A stretch of 64,000 nt of DNA from CAYWGR01 sp964458015 (GTDB lineage: Bacteria > Planctomycetota > Planctomycetia > Pirellulales > Thermoguttaceae), in contig CAYWGR010000002.1 of NCBI GenBank assembly GCA_964458015.1, positions 11,927 to 75,926 on the forward strand, written 5' to 3'. Under the pieces are notes generated by a model, which saw nothing but the letters and a program-made list of their open reading frames with translations, was not told the DNA's origin and did no database searches. Below, piece by piece: positions 1 through 8,057 of this stretch. The translations under genes and the position numbers were made by a program. Position 1 is the stretch's first letter. Each line of letters opens with the position of its first letter.

Positions 1-610
1 AGGCGAGATGAATGCTGACGGCGTCCGACGCGGCGGCCACAGCCTCGGGCAGCTCCATCAGTCCGATGCCATGTTCCTCGGCTACTTGCGGCGTAAGGCT
101 GCGCGACCATGCAATGACAGGCATGTTGAGTCGAGCGGCACGTTGCGCAACTGCTTTGCCGATGGCGCCGAATCCTAGAATGCCGAGCGTGCGACCGGCC
201 AAGCCATTGGCTTTCCCGAATTCCTTTTTACGCCATTTCCCCTCGCGCATTGAAACCGTTGCATCAACGATTCTTCGGTCGGCCGACACCAATAACCCAA
301 TTGCCAACTCGGCAACGGCATCGGTGTTTTTGCCTGGACAATTGGCGACATAGATGCCACGCGCATTGGCTGCCGCCAAATCGATGGTGTCAACGCCTGC
401 TCCGGCTCGGATAATCAGCGACAGTTGCGGGGCCATTTCAATTGCCGCCGCCGTTACTTTCGTGGATCGCACGATGAGGACCGTTACATCCTGCAAGGCC
501 GTCGGCAAAGTATCCGCCGCGAGATCCGTTCGCGTTTCAACATGTGCGCCCAACTCTTCCAGTGCGGTAACGGTTTCATGGGGTAACTTGTCTACAATTA
601 ATACCTTCAC
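1..610 (-). CDS. D-3-phosphoglycerate dehydrogenase-like D-2-hydroxyacid dehydrogenase (partial, C-terminus off window)
   Basis: NAD-dependent D-2-hydroxyacid dehydrogenase whose N-terminal 203 codons are visible. The reading frame starts at a GTG (MKVLIVDKLPHETV) that overlaps the stop of the upstream dehydrogenase gene as GTGA, so the two are probably translationally coupled. The visible part contains the substrate-binding half (IIRAGAGVDTIDLAAA, VANCPGKNTDAVAELAIGL) and the start of the Rossmann fold with its GxGxxG signature (LGILGFGAIG). This arrangement is typical of SerA-like enzymes. Because it is last in a sugar-use operon beside a second dehydrogenase, a catabolic sugar-acid role is as likely as serine synthesis. 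It has no ATG, so ATG-only searches miss it. Confidence 0.85.
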   Translation of the reverse strand, partial: MKVLIVDKLPHETVTALEELGAHVETRTDLAADTLPTALQDVTVLIVRSTKVTAAAIEMAPQLSLIIRAGAGVDTIDLAAANARGIYVANCPGKNTDAVAELAIGLLVSADRRIVDATVSMREGKWRKKEFGKANGLAGRTLGILGFGAIGKAVAQRAARLNMPVIAWSRSLTPQVAEEHGIGLMELPEAVAAASDAVSIHLA

Positions 611-1566
611 GTTTTTATCCCCTGCAACAGACTGTTCATGGCTTCGGTTCGGGCATCGACGGTCGCTTGGCGACTGTACCAGCCCGTGTGGGTCGTAAGA
701 ATTACGTTCTTGCATTTTCGCATCGGCGAATCGAGTGGGAGAATCTCCGGTTCATAGACATCCAAACCAGCCCCGGCGATACATCCGCGATTGAGCATGT
801 CGGCCAATGCAACGGCATCCAACAGCCCGCCGCGCGCGACGTTGATAATCAAGGCATTTTGCTTGACCAACTTTAATGTGTCGGCATTCAATAGATGTCT
901 TGTCTCAGGCAAGAGAGGGCAATGCAGGGAAATGATATCGGATTGACATAGTAACTCATCAAACGCGACCGAGGTCAATCCAGTAGATGTTGCTGAACAA
1001 GCGGGATCGTAATAGAGAATATTCTTGACGAGCGGCTTCATATATCCCGCAAAGCGATGCCCTATTCGCCCCAAGCCGACAATGCCCAGGGTAAGCGTGC
1101 TCAGACGTTCAATCGTTTTGGGCGGACGATCCGACCAACGGCCGGCAAGCAAATTCTCTTGTGTTGCGGCCAATTGGCGATGTAACGACAACAGCAACGA
1201 CATTGCATGTACGGCTACTTCCTCCACGCAATAGTTGGGAGTATTTTTAACCGTGATATTCCGTTGTTTGGCGGCAGGAATGTCCACCGTGTCTAGTCCA
1301 ATTCCTACTCGTTGCAGTATTTTGCAGGTGTTGGGTAGAGCATTGATAACTTCTGTATCAAGCGGAGCGAGCTGAAATATGATGCCGTCAATGCAAGTTG
1401 CCTTGGCGATTCTCTCCAAGAGTTCTTGTCGCTGCTGTTCCCTTGGCGGAGGCGGAGGCGTCCATGTGGGCAGACACCATGTAACGCCGGCTTGTTCCAA
1501 TGCTTTGCTCTCTTGGTCAAAGTCCGGCAACAACCAGTCGGCCACCAAAATATGCGGATGTGCCAT
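607..1566 (-). CDS. D-isomer specific 2-hydroxyacid dehydrogenase
   Basis: About 319 residues, NAD(P)-dependent oxidoreductase. Seen in order: N-terminal catalytic half starting ILVADWLLPDF, the dinucleotide-binding motif LGIVGLGRIGHRFA, NVARGGLLD with the substrate-binding Arg, the DVYEPEILP segment with the catalytic Glu, and LTTHTGW with the catalytic His. I place the start at the ATG at 1566, which has a purine-rich AGAGGAAC upstream and begins where the family usually begins. An in-frame ATG at 1602 would add 12 residues and overlaps the RhaT-like stop as TAATG, so coupling from there is possible. The gene sits in the sugar-use operon. Substrate is not known, but a sugar acid or 2-keto acid fits. 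Confidence 0.88.
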   Translation of the reverse strand: MAHPHILVADWLLPDFDQESKALEQAGVTWCLPTWTPPPPPREQQRQELLERIAKATCIDGIIFQLAPLDTEVINALPNTCKILQRVGIGLDTVDIPAAKQRNITVKNTPNYCVEEVAVHAMSLLLSLHRQLAATQENLLAGRWSDRPPKTIERLSTLTLGIVGLGRIGHRFAGYMKPLVKNILYYDPACSATSTGLTSVAFDELLCQSDIISLHCPLLPETRHLLNADTLKLVKQNALIINVARGGLLDAVALADMLNRGCIAGAGLDVYEPEILPLDSPMRKCKNVILTTHTGWYSRQATVDARTEAMNSLLQGIKT

Positions 1567-1601
1567 TAATTCATGTTCCTCTCTAGATCGATTCACTTTC
1601 A

Positions 1602-2642
1602 TTATGTCGCACTATTGGCATGAGCCAGAACCAGTGTCGCAAGAAGGAGCACGCCCACCGCGGCAAACATGAATTGGCGCGGACGGCCTACAACGCCACG
1701 CCATTCACCGCTCATAAAACCGATGCTCTGCGCCCCTGCGATTTGCATGATCTGTTGGATGCCGGAACCGACCGAGGCTCCAAGCGGGCCAAGAGCAACC
1801 ATCCCGAGCCCCTGGAGCCCAAATCCGACAATCAATTGGCTGCCGATCAGTGTGGCGATTAGTGCTTCGCCTGGATGCTGCGCTAGCAGGCTCCAAGAAT
1901 GCCGTCGGGTTATCAAGCAAGCGGGATAAAGCAGATTGACCAAGGCTCCGCCAAGAAAACCGCAAGCCCAAACTGACAAATCCGCTGCGACGCTTCCTGC
2001 TCCATGCGCTTTCATGGCAGCCGCAATCGGACCGTTTCCATACACAAACGCCAGTGCAGGCCCCGCCGACAGAACTCCAGCCAACACAGCCATAACAAGG
2101 CCTGTTAAGAAACTGCCGGTCGGCATTGTTTTGGTGATGCTGATTTTTTGCAAACTTTTTTCTCGTCCGAAACCGGCAACCGCGGCAAAAGCCACGCCGC
2201 TTAGCATCAGAATGACGGCCCCGATCACAATCATGCCAGGAGTGGAAAAAAGATCCGGCGAATTGCTGAATAATCCGGTTCCTTTAAGAACCAAGGGAAT
2301 GGTTACGGCAACAGTCACGCCGAACCCGGTCACAATGGCCCCGGTCAATGCCAAACCGATGCGGACGACGCACAAGCCGCCAAGAATGTTGGCAATCCCC
2401 CAGCCGATGGAAAGTGCGTTGGCAATCAGAAGCGGACGCCAGCCGATCTCCAAGAAAGCCGACCAAGGATCGGGAATTGCCATCGTCACCACAAGCCACG
2501 GGAGAACCAGGAAAGGGATCATTCCCACGAACCAATAATGCTCGAATTGTAGGCGTTTGATCACTTTCATGGGCCAAAGGCAACTGCCGGTAGCCAGCCC
2601 GGCCATGATGCTCAACACAATGCCTTCCCACATGCTTTCCAC
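1602..2642 (-). CDS. L-rhamnose/proton symporter (RhaT)-family transporter
   Basis: 346-residue multi-pass inner-membrane protein with about ten hydrophobic segments. The N-terminus (GLATGSCLWPMKVIKRL followed by FEHYWFVGMIPFLVLPW) has the layout of the RhaT family, which imports L-rhamnose or related sugars with protons. Translation most likely starts at a GTG at 2642, 6 bases after AGGAG; the ATG three codons later is placed worse. It lies in an operon with glycoside hydrolases, a fumarylacetoacetate-hydrolase-family enzyme and dehydrogenases, so it probably imports the monosaccharide or sugar acid released by the secreted enzymes. Family membership is from sequence; the substrate is inferred. 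Confidence 0.85.
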   Translation of the reverse strand: MESMWEGIVLSIMAGLATGSCLWPMKVIKRLQFEHYWFVGMIPFLVLPWLVVTMAIPDPWSAFLEIGWRPLLIANALSIGWGIANILGGLCVVRIGLALTGAIVTGFGVTVAVTIPLVLKGTGLFSNSPDLFSTPGMIVIGAVILMLSGVAFAAVAGFGREKSLQKISITKTMPTGSFLTGLVMAVLAGVLSAGPALAFVYGNGPIAAAMKAHGAGSVAADLSVWACGFLGGALVNLLYPACLITRRHSWSLLAQHPGEALIATLIGSQLIVGFGLQGLGMVALGPLGASVGSGIQQIMQIAGAQSIGFMSGEWRGVVGRPRQFMFAAVGVLLLATLVLAHANSAT

Positions 2643-2665
2643 AACAGACTCCTAGGAAACAACGT

Positions 2666-3529
2666 TCATTTCTTCTCCGCAACAACGGTATTTCGTAAAA
2701 TACCTAATTGTTCAATTTCCACTTCCATCAAGTCGCCTGGCTTCAAAAACACCGGCGGTTTCCTTGTGCAACCAACTCCGGCGGGCGTTCCCGTAAAAAG
2801 AATGTCGCCGGGCTTCAAGGTGCATACGTTCGAAACATAGGCAATCAGTTCTTCGACGGGAAAAATCAATTGCGATGTATTCGAGTTCTGCATCGTTTGC
2901 CCGTTGAGCCGCAATTGGATCTGTAAATTTCCGGGCCGGCTTACTTCATCCGATGTAACCAGCACTGGCCCAATGGGAGCAAAGCTATCAAACGTTTTTC
3001 CCAAAAGCCACTGACCGCCCGGCTTCCGAAGCTGCCAATCACGTGCCGAAATATCATTGCCGCAGCAATAGCCGGCCACATGGTTCAAGGCTTGTTCCCT
3101 AGGAATATGCCGACCGCCAAGACCGATGACCACCACTAGCTCCGCTTCATAATCAACCTCCGTACTCGACGGCGGCAGTACAATGTCGTCGCCATCGGCT
3201 CGCACTGCCGTTGGAAATTTGCAGAAGACCACGGGCTCTTGCGGAATGGGCGAACCGCCTTCTTTGGCATGATCCACGTAGTTCAAACCCACGCAGATTA
3301 CTTTTTCCGGCGTTGGAACGGGAGGAAGCAATCTGACTTGATCCAGGGGAATCGGCTTGCCGCGTTGAGCAGCTTTTTCTGCACGATGCAATGCTTCTTT
3401 TCCTTGACCAAGCAGTTCTTTTACACAAGAGGGAATTTCAGAATCCTCACGATTCAAGTCCACAATTCCCTCGGCACGAACGGCGGCAACTCGTGCCCCT
3501 TGGGGCGTTGCATAAGTGACAATGCGCAT
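2666..3529 (-). CDS. Fumarylacetoacetate hydrolase (FAH)-family protein
   Basis: 287 residues. The C-terminal two thirds carry the FAH fold signatures: KVICVGLNYVDHAKE, the metal-binding acidic pattern in STEVDYEAELVVVIG, and the late FTGTPAGVG loop. Family members hydrolyse C-C bonds in acylpyruvates or act on 2,4-diketo-3-deoxy sugar acids. Next to a RhaT-like transporter and two 2-hydroxyacid dehydrogenases, a role late in a non-phosphorylated deoxy-sugar-acid pathway (for example 2,4-diketo-3-deoxy-L-rhamnonate or fuconate cleavage) is a reasonable inference, but the specificity cannot be read from the sequence. Gaps to the neighbours are 23 and 30 bases. Confidence 0.85.
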   Translation of the reverse strand: MRIVTYATPQGARVAAVRAEGIVDLNREDSEIPSCVKELLGQGKEALHRAEKAAQRGKPIPLDQVRLLPPVPTPEKVICVGLNYVDHAKEGGSPIPQEPVVFCKFPTAVRADGDDIVLPPSSTEVDYEAELVVVIGLGGRHIPREQALNHVAGYCCGNDISARDWQLRKPGGQWLLGKTFDSFAPIGPVLVTSDEVSRPGNLQIQLRLNGQTMQNSNTSQLIFPVEELIAYVSNVCTLKPGDILFTGTPAGVGCTRKPPVFLKPGDLMEVEIEQLGILRNTVVAEKK

Positions 3530-3559
3530 CAGCTATCTATCCTTTAAGAACGGGAGTAA

Positions 3560-6127
3560 TCACGGTGTTATGCGGGCATATTCCACGAGCACGGATCCCG
3601 GCTTGGAATCAATCCGCACCTTAAGCGACGACAGATCTTGACCGTTTATACGTCGAGGCGCCGTCTTGTCGTAGGTTTCTCCGGTGATGGAAACCGAATA
3701 TTCCGCTTTGGGATCAATGTTTTGCAGCTTGATTTCGCGCACGGCCTCTTGGTTCTCCGGACGACGAAAGACCATCGCGCAGCCTTGTTTGAGGTCCGGC
3801 CGATCCAGTTGATAAGCGTACCAATCGGCCTGGCTTGTCGTCAGCGGCAGCAGCGGATAGAAGTCGCCCAAGAACAGTGGGCGCAGCCGTTTAATTTCAA
3901 CGATGGCTTGCTTCGCAAGTTTCGTGGGAAATTCATCGTGCAGGATTCTTTCATAGAAAACAACGCTGGAGGTCATGGCACTCCGCACGCAATACGGATG
4001 CATGTCCCAAAGCGGGCCTGACTGGAACGGTATGTAGGATGCCAATCCCGACACGTGAACTTGATCGGCACAGGCCATTTTCGGCCAATACGAAGGCCCT
4101 TTAAGCCCTTCGCCGATGTCATTGAAATCGCTTCGCCAAAGTGGATAAGAACGAGAACAGGTTTCCAGATCAATTCGCCGTCCGCCGCTTGCGCAGTTGT
4201 CGATGGTTAGTCCTGGATTTCGTTTGAGCAATTCATCCCAGAATTGATAAAGTCCTTCGACATAGAGCATTTCTGTGATTCCACGACCCTCCGAAGCATC
4301 ATGATGTTGCCAATAGGGAAGCGGATCGAAGTTGAAGTCCTGCCGATAGATGTCAATGCCCCACTGTTTGATCCGTTGATCGAGAAAATCGATAAGAAAC
4401 TGCCTGGCCTTGGGATCGCCGAGATTGAAAAGTCGATTGTCGTTGTTTAACTTGATCAGAAATTCAGGGTATTCTCGATCGAACTGCGTACCGCGATAGA
4501 CCCGTTCTGGTTCAAACCAAAGGACGAACTTCATGCCCGCCTGATGAGCCGCGTCGCCAAGAGGGCGCAAACCGCGCGGAAAATCATTTGGGCGAGGATA
4601 CCAATTGCCTACATTGGCAGCCCAATCTTGGGGATACCAATATGCATCCATCCAATACGCTTCAACACCCAACTCAGCCGACTTTCGAATAATCGCCAAT
4701 TGGTTGCTTTCAGTTGCCGGCTGGTTGCTTCGATAAATCGTGCCGGCAGTGTTGTGGCATATCGGCGGAGCTGCCGGTTGACCGTTGCGCTGTTGCACAT
4801 AGTGCGTCAGCATAAGCTGCCGAAATCGATTTTGGCCAACGATCATCGAATTGCCGGGATAGCGAAGCAACACGATGCGCGGCGTTCGCACACGTTGTCC
4901 TGGACGCAAACGAAAATGCGTGGTTTCCATGCCGGCACAAACTCCCAACCCGCCTTTTGCATCGGATGCAAATTCCGCGGCCCATTGCCCCGTCCAGCCG
5001 ATTGCCATGACCCATCCGCCGTTTGAGCCGGCCATATTAAAGAAAGGAAATGCAGAATGATTCGACGATCTGCCGCCGGTAGGAACAAACCGTTTGGATT
5101 TTCCAGGCGTCATGGATTCGTCGCACGGCATGAAAGAATCCGGGGCATATTTATCGCCGTTGGACCATCGCAATGTAATGGGTTGGGAAGTCGTATCAAA
5201 CAGATTATTGCAATGAAGCGGAAGAAATTGCTCAATGATGGGGGTATCGGCCGTGCCGGAATTTGTAAGATGAAATACCCAATCTATTGCATTAAAATCC
5301 GCATGGAAGACAACTTCGCATTCCAAAATGAGCCCCGTCTTGGGATCCTTGTAGATGATCACATCGCGCCAACCTGATGACATCGGCGTCCGTTGCGAGG
5401 AGTAGGTCCATTGTGGCAAGAGTTCTGAAGAACTTACGCCGTCGTAAAGAAAAGAAAAGGGTGCGTTCAAATTGTTGTTCCCCGTCTCCATTGGAAACTC
5501 ATCCAGATACCGCACCGATCCGTCTTGGAAACGTATAGCGGCATCGGCCCAAACGCACTGGTCACAGTCGCGGCCGTCCCCTCCGTCATCAACCGACAGA
5601 AAAAATTCTTTCGCTCCATGCAACGGCACTTGGATCGTTTCCGCGACATCAGAAAGCTTTTTCACCGGTGAGCCGAAAATACGTTGCTTGCCCGCATCGA
5701 GATAAAATCGGGCAGATGCGGTTTTCGGGTTGGATCGAGTGTTATGGTTGTTGTCGATCCCGATAATAGCTAAAAATTCATTCGCCGGTCGATCCAAGCA
5801 TACTCTCACTCTTGCGGGAGCGTCCATAAACAACCCATGCGTATACTGCTTTTCGCCCAAGGTGAGCGGCGTATTCCAAACCGTTTGTTTCTTGATTATT
5901 TTGTGGCTTTGGGAAATGATGTTTAATTTTGCACCCACGTTCTCACCAGAAGTGTTGATTTGCGGCTTGCTAAAAGCATGGTCTGTCCATTGCTGCACAG
6001 CGGCAGTTTCCGGAGCAGGGTTTTCCGAGGCGAACGCATTCTCGATACAGCAAAAGAAAAAATATTGTACTGAGAAAAGAAAAGTTGGCCCGCAATAGAG
6101 CAATTTTCGTGCAAGGTGTCGCAACAT
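3560..6127 (-). CDS. Secreted NPCBM-domain GH36 alpha-galactosidase-like glycoside hydrolase
   Basis: 855 residues. Residues 1-34 form a signal peptide with a long hydrophobic core. About 65-215 match an NPCBM carbohydrate-binding module (QYTHGLFMDAPARV, GDGRDCDQCVWADAAIRF). The rest is a GH36/melibiase enzyme: beta-sandwich N-domain, then a TIM barrel with AYWMDAYWYPQDW, MKFVLWFEPERVYRG, the predicted nucleophile Asp597 in IYRQDFNFDP and acid/base Asp667 in PLWRSDFND, and NCASGGRRIDLE. It should release alpha-linked galactose or a similar sugar outside the cytoplasm. The gene lies between the GntR regulator and the catabolic genes and probably belongs to the same transcript. Confidence 0.9.
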   Translation of the reverse strand: MLRHLARKLLYCGPTFLFSVQYFFFCCIENAFASENPAPETAAVQQWTDHAFSKPQINTSGENVGAKLNIISQSHKIIKKQTVWNTPLTLGEKQYTHGLFMDAPARVRVCLDRPANEFLAIIGIDNNHNTRSNPKTASARFYLDAGKQRIFGSPVKKLSDVAETIQVPLHGAKEFFLSVDDGGDGRDCDQCVWADAAIRFQDGSVRYLDEFPMETGNNNLNAPFSFLYDGVSSSELLPQWTYSSQRTPMSSGWRDVIIYKDPKTGLILECEVVFHADFNAIDWVFHLTNSGTADTPIIEQFLPLHCNNLFDTTSQPITLRWSNGDKYAPDSFMPCDESMTPGKSKRFVPTGGRSSNHSAFPFFNMAGSNGGWVMAIGWTGQWAAEFASDAKGGLGVCAGMETTHFRLRPGQRVRTPRIVLLRYPGNSMIVGQNRFRQLMLTHYVQQRNGQPAAPPICHNTAGTIYRSNQPATESNQLAIIRKSAELGVEAYWMDAYWYPQDWAANVGNWYPRPNDFPRGLRPLGDAAHQAGMKFVLWFEPERVYRGTQFDREYPEFLIKLNNDNRLFNLGDPKARQFLIDFLDQRIKQWGIDIYRQDFNFDPLPYWQHHDASEGRGITEMLYVEGLYQFWDELLKRNPGLTIDNCASGGRRIDLETCSRSYPLWRSDFNDIGEGLKGPSYWPKMACADQVHVSGLASYIPFQSGPLWDMHPYCVRSAMTSSVVFYERILHDEFPTKLAKQAIVEIKRLRPLFLGDFYPLLPLTTSQADWYAYQLDRPDLKQGCAMVFRRPENQEAVREIKLQNIDPKAEYSVSITGETYDKTAPRRINGQDLSSLKVRIDSKPGSVLVEYARITP

Positions 6128-6219
6128 GGCAGGGTATCTCCATACGTTCAGACAGGATATTCTTTGCGAAGTTTTTCGCGAAGAACTCGGTAAGGGGGGG
6201 AAGTAAAACCGTAAACCAA

Positions 6220-6948
6220 CTAGGATTGACGGCGCGATTTACCTTGTTCCGGCTTCTCGCACTCTTGAAGCCGTCGCACTAAAAGGTTCATGTGATAATG
6301 AATGGCGGCTTCGGCCGCATCGGAATTGTGATTTTGGATGGCATCCACGATTGCCATGTGGCCTTGTCGGCTAACCACCCGTTGCCGCGGTTTCGGCGTC
6401 GTCCGCAACATTCCTTCATAGATGAACTCTTGAAGAATCTCCAAGACATTCACCATCAGCTTATTGCCGGTAATTTCAATCAATCGGAGATGGAACCGCA
6501 GGTCTAGCTGCATGGCCTTTTCGTAATCCTGGTTCTCGTCTTCCATTTCGTCGCAAATCAATGCCAGCTCGACGATATCTTGTTCCGTGGCAATGTTGGC
6601 TGCCTGTCGTGCCGCATGGGCTTCGATGGCTTCGCGAAGTTCGACAAATCGAATCAACTCGTCGGAAGATAGAGCCATGGCCGTTCGCACCAGTCGAATG
6701 CAATTGACAAGATTGTTGCGATCGGCGACGTAGGTTCCCACGCCGCGTCGAATCGTCACAAGGCCGATGGTCTGCAAGCGCTTGATCGCTTCGCGCAAGA
6801 CGGTTCGGCTCACGCCTAGCTGGGAAACCAACTCCGGTTCGGGCGGCAAGCGATCGCCGCTGCTCAGATTGCCGCTTTCGATGGATTGTCGCAGCCGTTC
6901 GACAACAACGTCCACAAGAGGGGTGCGTTGCACGGATTTCAATTTCAT
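6220..6948 (-). CDS. GntR-family (FadR/FCD) transcriptional regulator
   Basis: 242 residues. N-terminal winged helix-turn-helix (about 10-75: GDRLPPEPELVSQLGVSR, then VLREAIKRLQTIGLV and RRGVGTYV) followed by an all-helical FCD ligand domain (VELREAIEAHAARQAA to FHLRLIEITGN, with the conserved Asp/His positions of the metal site). The start at 6948 follows AAGGAG closely. Regulators of this group usually bind a sugar acid and repress the linked catabolic operon as dimers on palindromes. A suitable 30-bp palindrome overlaps the predicted operon start (12,850-12,879), so autoregulated repression of the operon is the best inference. Confidence 0.92.
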   Translation of the reverse strand: MKLKSVQRTPLVDVVVERLRQSIESGNLSSGDRLPPEPELVSQLGVSRTVLREAIKRLQTIGLVTIRRGVGTYVADRNNLVNCIRLVRTAMALSSDELIRFVELREAIEAHAARQAANIATEQDIVELALICDEMEDENQDYEKAMQLDLRFHLRLIEITGNKLMVNVLEILQEFIYEGMLRTTPKPRQRVVSRQGHMAIVDAIQNHNSDAAEAAIHYHMNLLVRRLQECEKPEQGKSRRQS

Positions 6949-7007
6949 TTTCTACTCCTTGATTCCCTTATATACCCCGCCGTATCGAAGGTAATTTCCA
7001 ATCCCCT

Positions 7008-8024
7008 TCAAAAAACGCCGCCGAGTGGAAAGCCATCGCCGATCCACCCCATGTTTCGCCAAACGGTTGCATCAATTCCATCGGAGAAGAATTGTAAACT
7101 GCCATCGCAGAGTAGTCCATTGACCCCTCCCGGATGATGGCTCCTGGCCCCGGCGGAATTGGATTCATAACCTCCTCCTACGCAGGGAAGGTTTTCTTCC
7201 GGAAAGCTGTTGTTTCCCCCCTGGCAGAAAGTTGGATAATCCAACAGATTGTCAGGCACGCTGGAGTTCGGCGTGTTGGCCACGTAAAGCATCTGCGAGC
7301 CTGCCCGGGTCGTATAGATATATCCGCGCTGGTCACTGGTGTGACCGGTCAGGTATTCCGCCAGGGCAAGCGTATTGCTCGTGCCATCCCGAATCTGTGC
7401 GACACTCGTCGAACGATAGAGCCGAAAAACCGTTCGCATCGTTGGCGCAAAAGCTGAACTGCCGATGCCTTCGGCCATGGCGTCTCCGTCGTTCAAACCG
7501 GAGAAGATCCCAAGATAGTTGCTTACAAAAATGTTGACGGCTGTATCGTGCGACTCACCCGGATTAAAATTGGGAGAAGATTTTGTCGCGCCGCCGACTC
7601 CATCGCTGGGACAAAGAAACTGGGAAACCGAGATGTCGCGGATTGACTTCGGCCAGACGGACGCCGCCGTTCCATCCCACGGATTGACATTCAACTTCTG
7701 GACTGTCGAAAAACCCTGACTCAAGGCCTCTTGCTCCATATAAGGCAATAGTGCGTGCAAAAAATACGGCCATTCCGGCCCCATCCGCGCTCCGATCGGA
7801 AACGTGTTGTTTGCACTTTCATAGTTGTGCAGCGCCAATCCGATCTGTCTCAGATTGTTCGAGCACTGGACGCGCCGTGCTGCCTCGCGTGCCGATTGCA
7901 CTGCCGGCAACAACAGCGAGATTAAAATGCCGATAATCGTTATTACCACAAGCAGCTCGACCAAAGTAAAGCCCGTTTTCACGGAAGACGCAACTCCACG
8001 GCAAAGGCTGTTCCCCATATTCAT
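7008..8024 (-). CDS. DUF1559 protein with prepilin-type N-terminus
   Basis: About 338 residues. The N-terminus has a type II secretion/pilin processing site and hydrophobic helix ([18 protein letters not shown], with Glu at +5 after the Gly) followed by the planctomycete signature [18 protein letters not shown]. The C-terminus has the H-X9-DG motif ([14 protein letters not shown]), the usual end of DUF1559 proteins. I prefer the ATG at 8024, preceded by a G-rich Shine-Dalgarno, over the in-frame TTG at 8039. These large families of pseudopilin-like exported proteins are expanded in Planctomycetota and their function is not established. It directly follows the GH2 gene. Confidence 0.92.
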   Translation of the reverse strand: MNMGNSLCRGVASSVKTGFTLVELLVVITIIGILISLLLPAVQSAREAARRVQCSNNLRQIGLALHNYESANNTFPIGARMGPEWPYFLHALLPYMEQEALSQGFSTVQKLNVNPWDGTAASVWPKSIRDISVSQFLCPSDGVGGATKSSPNFNPGESHDTAVNIFVSNYLGIFSGLNDGDAMAEGIGSSAFAPTMRTVFRLYRSTSVAQIRDGTSNTLALAEYLTGHTSDQRGYIYTTRAGSQMLYVANTPNSSVPDNLLDYPTFCQGGNNSFPEENLPCVGGGYESNSAGARSHHPGGVNGLLCDGSLQFFSDGIDATVWRNMGWIGDGFPLGGVF

Positions 8025-8057
8025 GGTTCGTCCCCCCAACGATTGATTTGCGCGTTT

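Noticed and set aside
1936..2538. 200-codon plus-strand frame inside the RhaT-like gene
   Set aside because: Shadow of a transporter gene with high GC at third positions; no start signal and low-complexity product.
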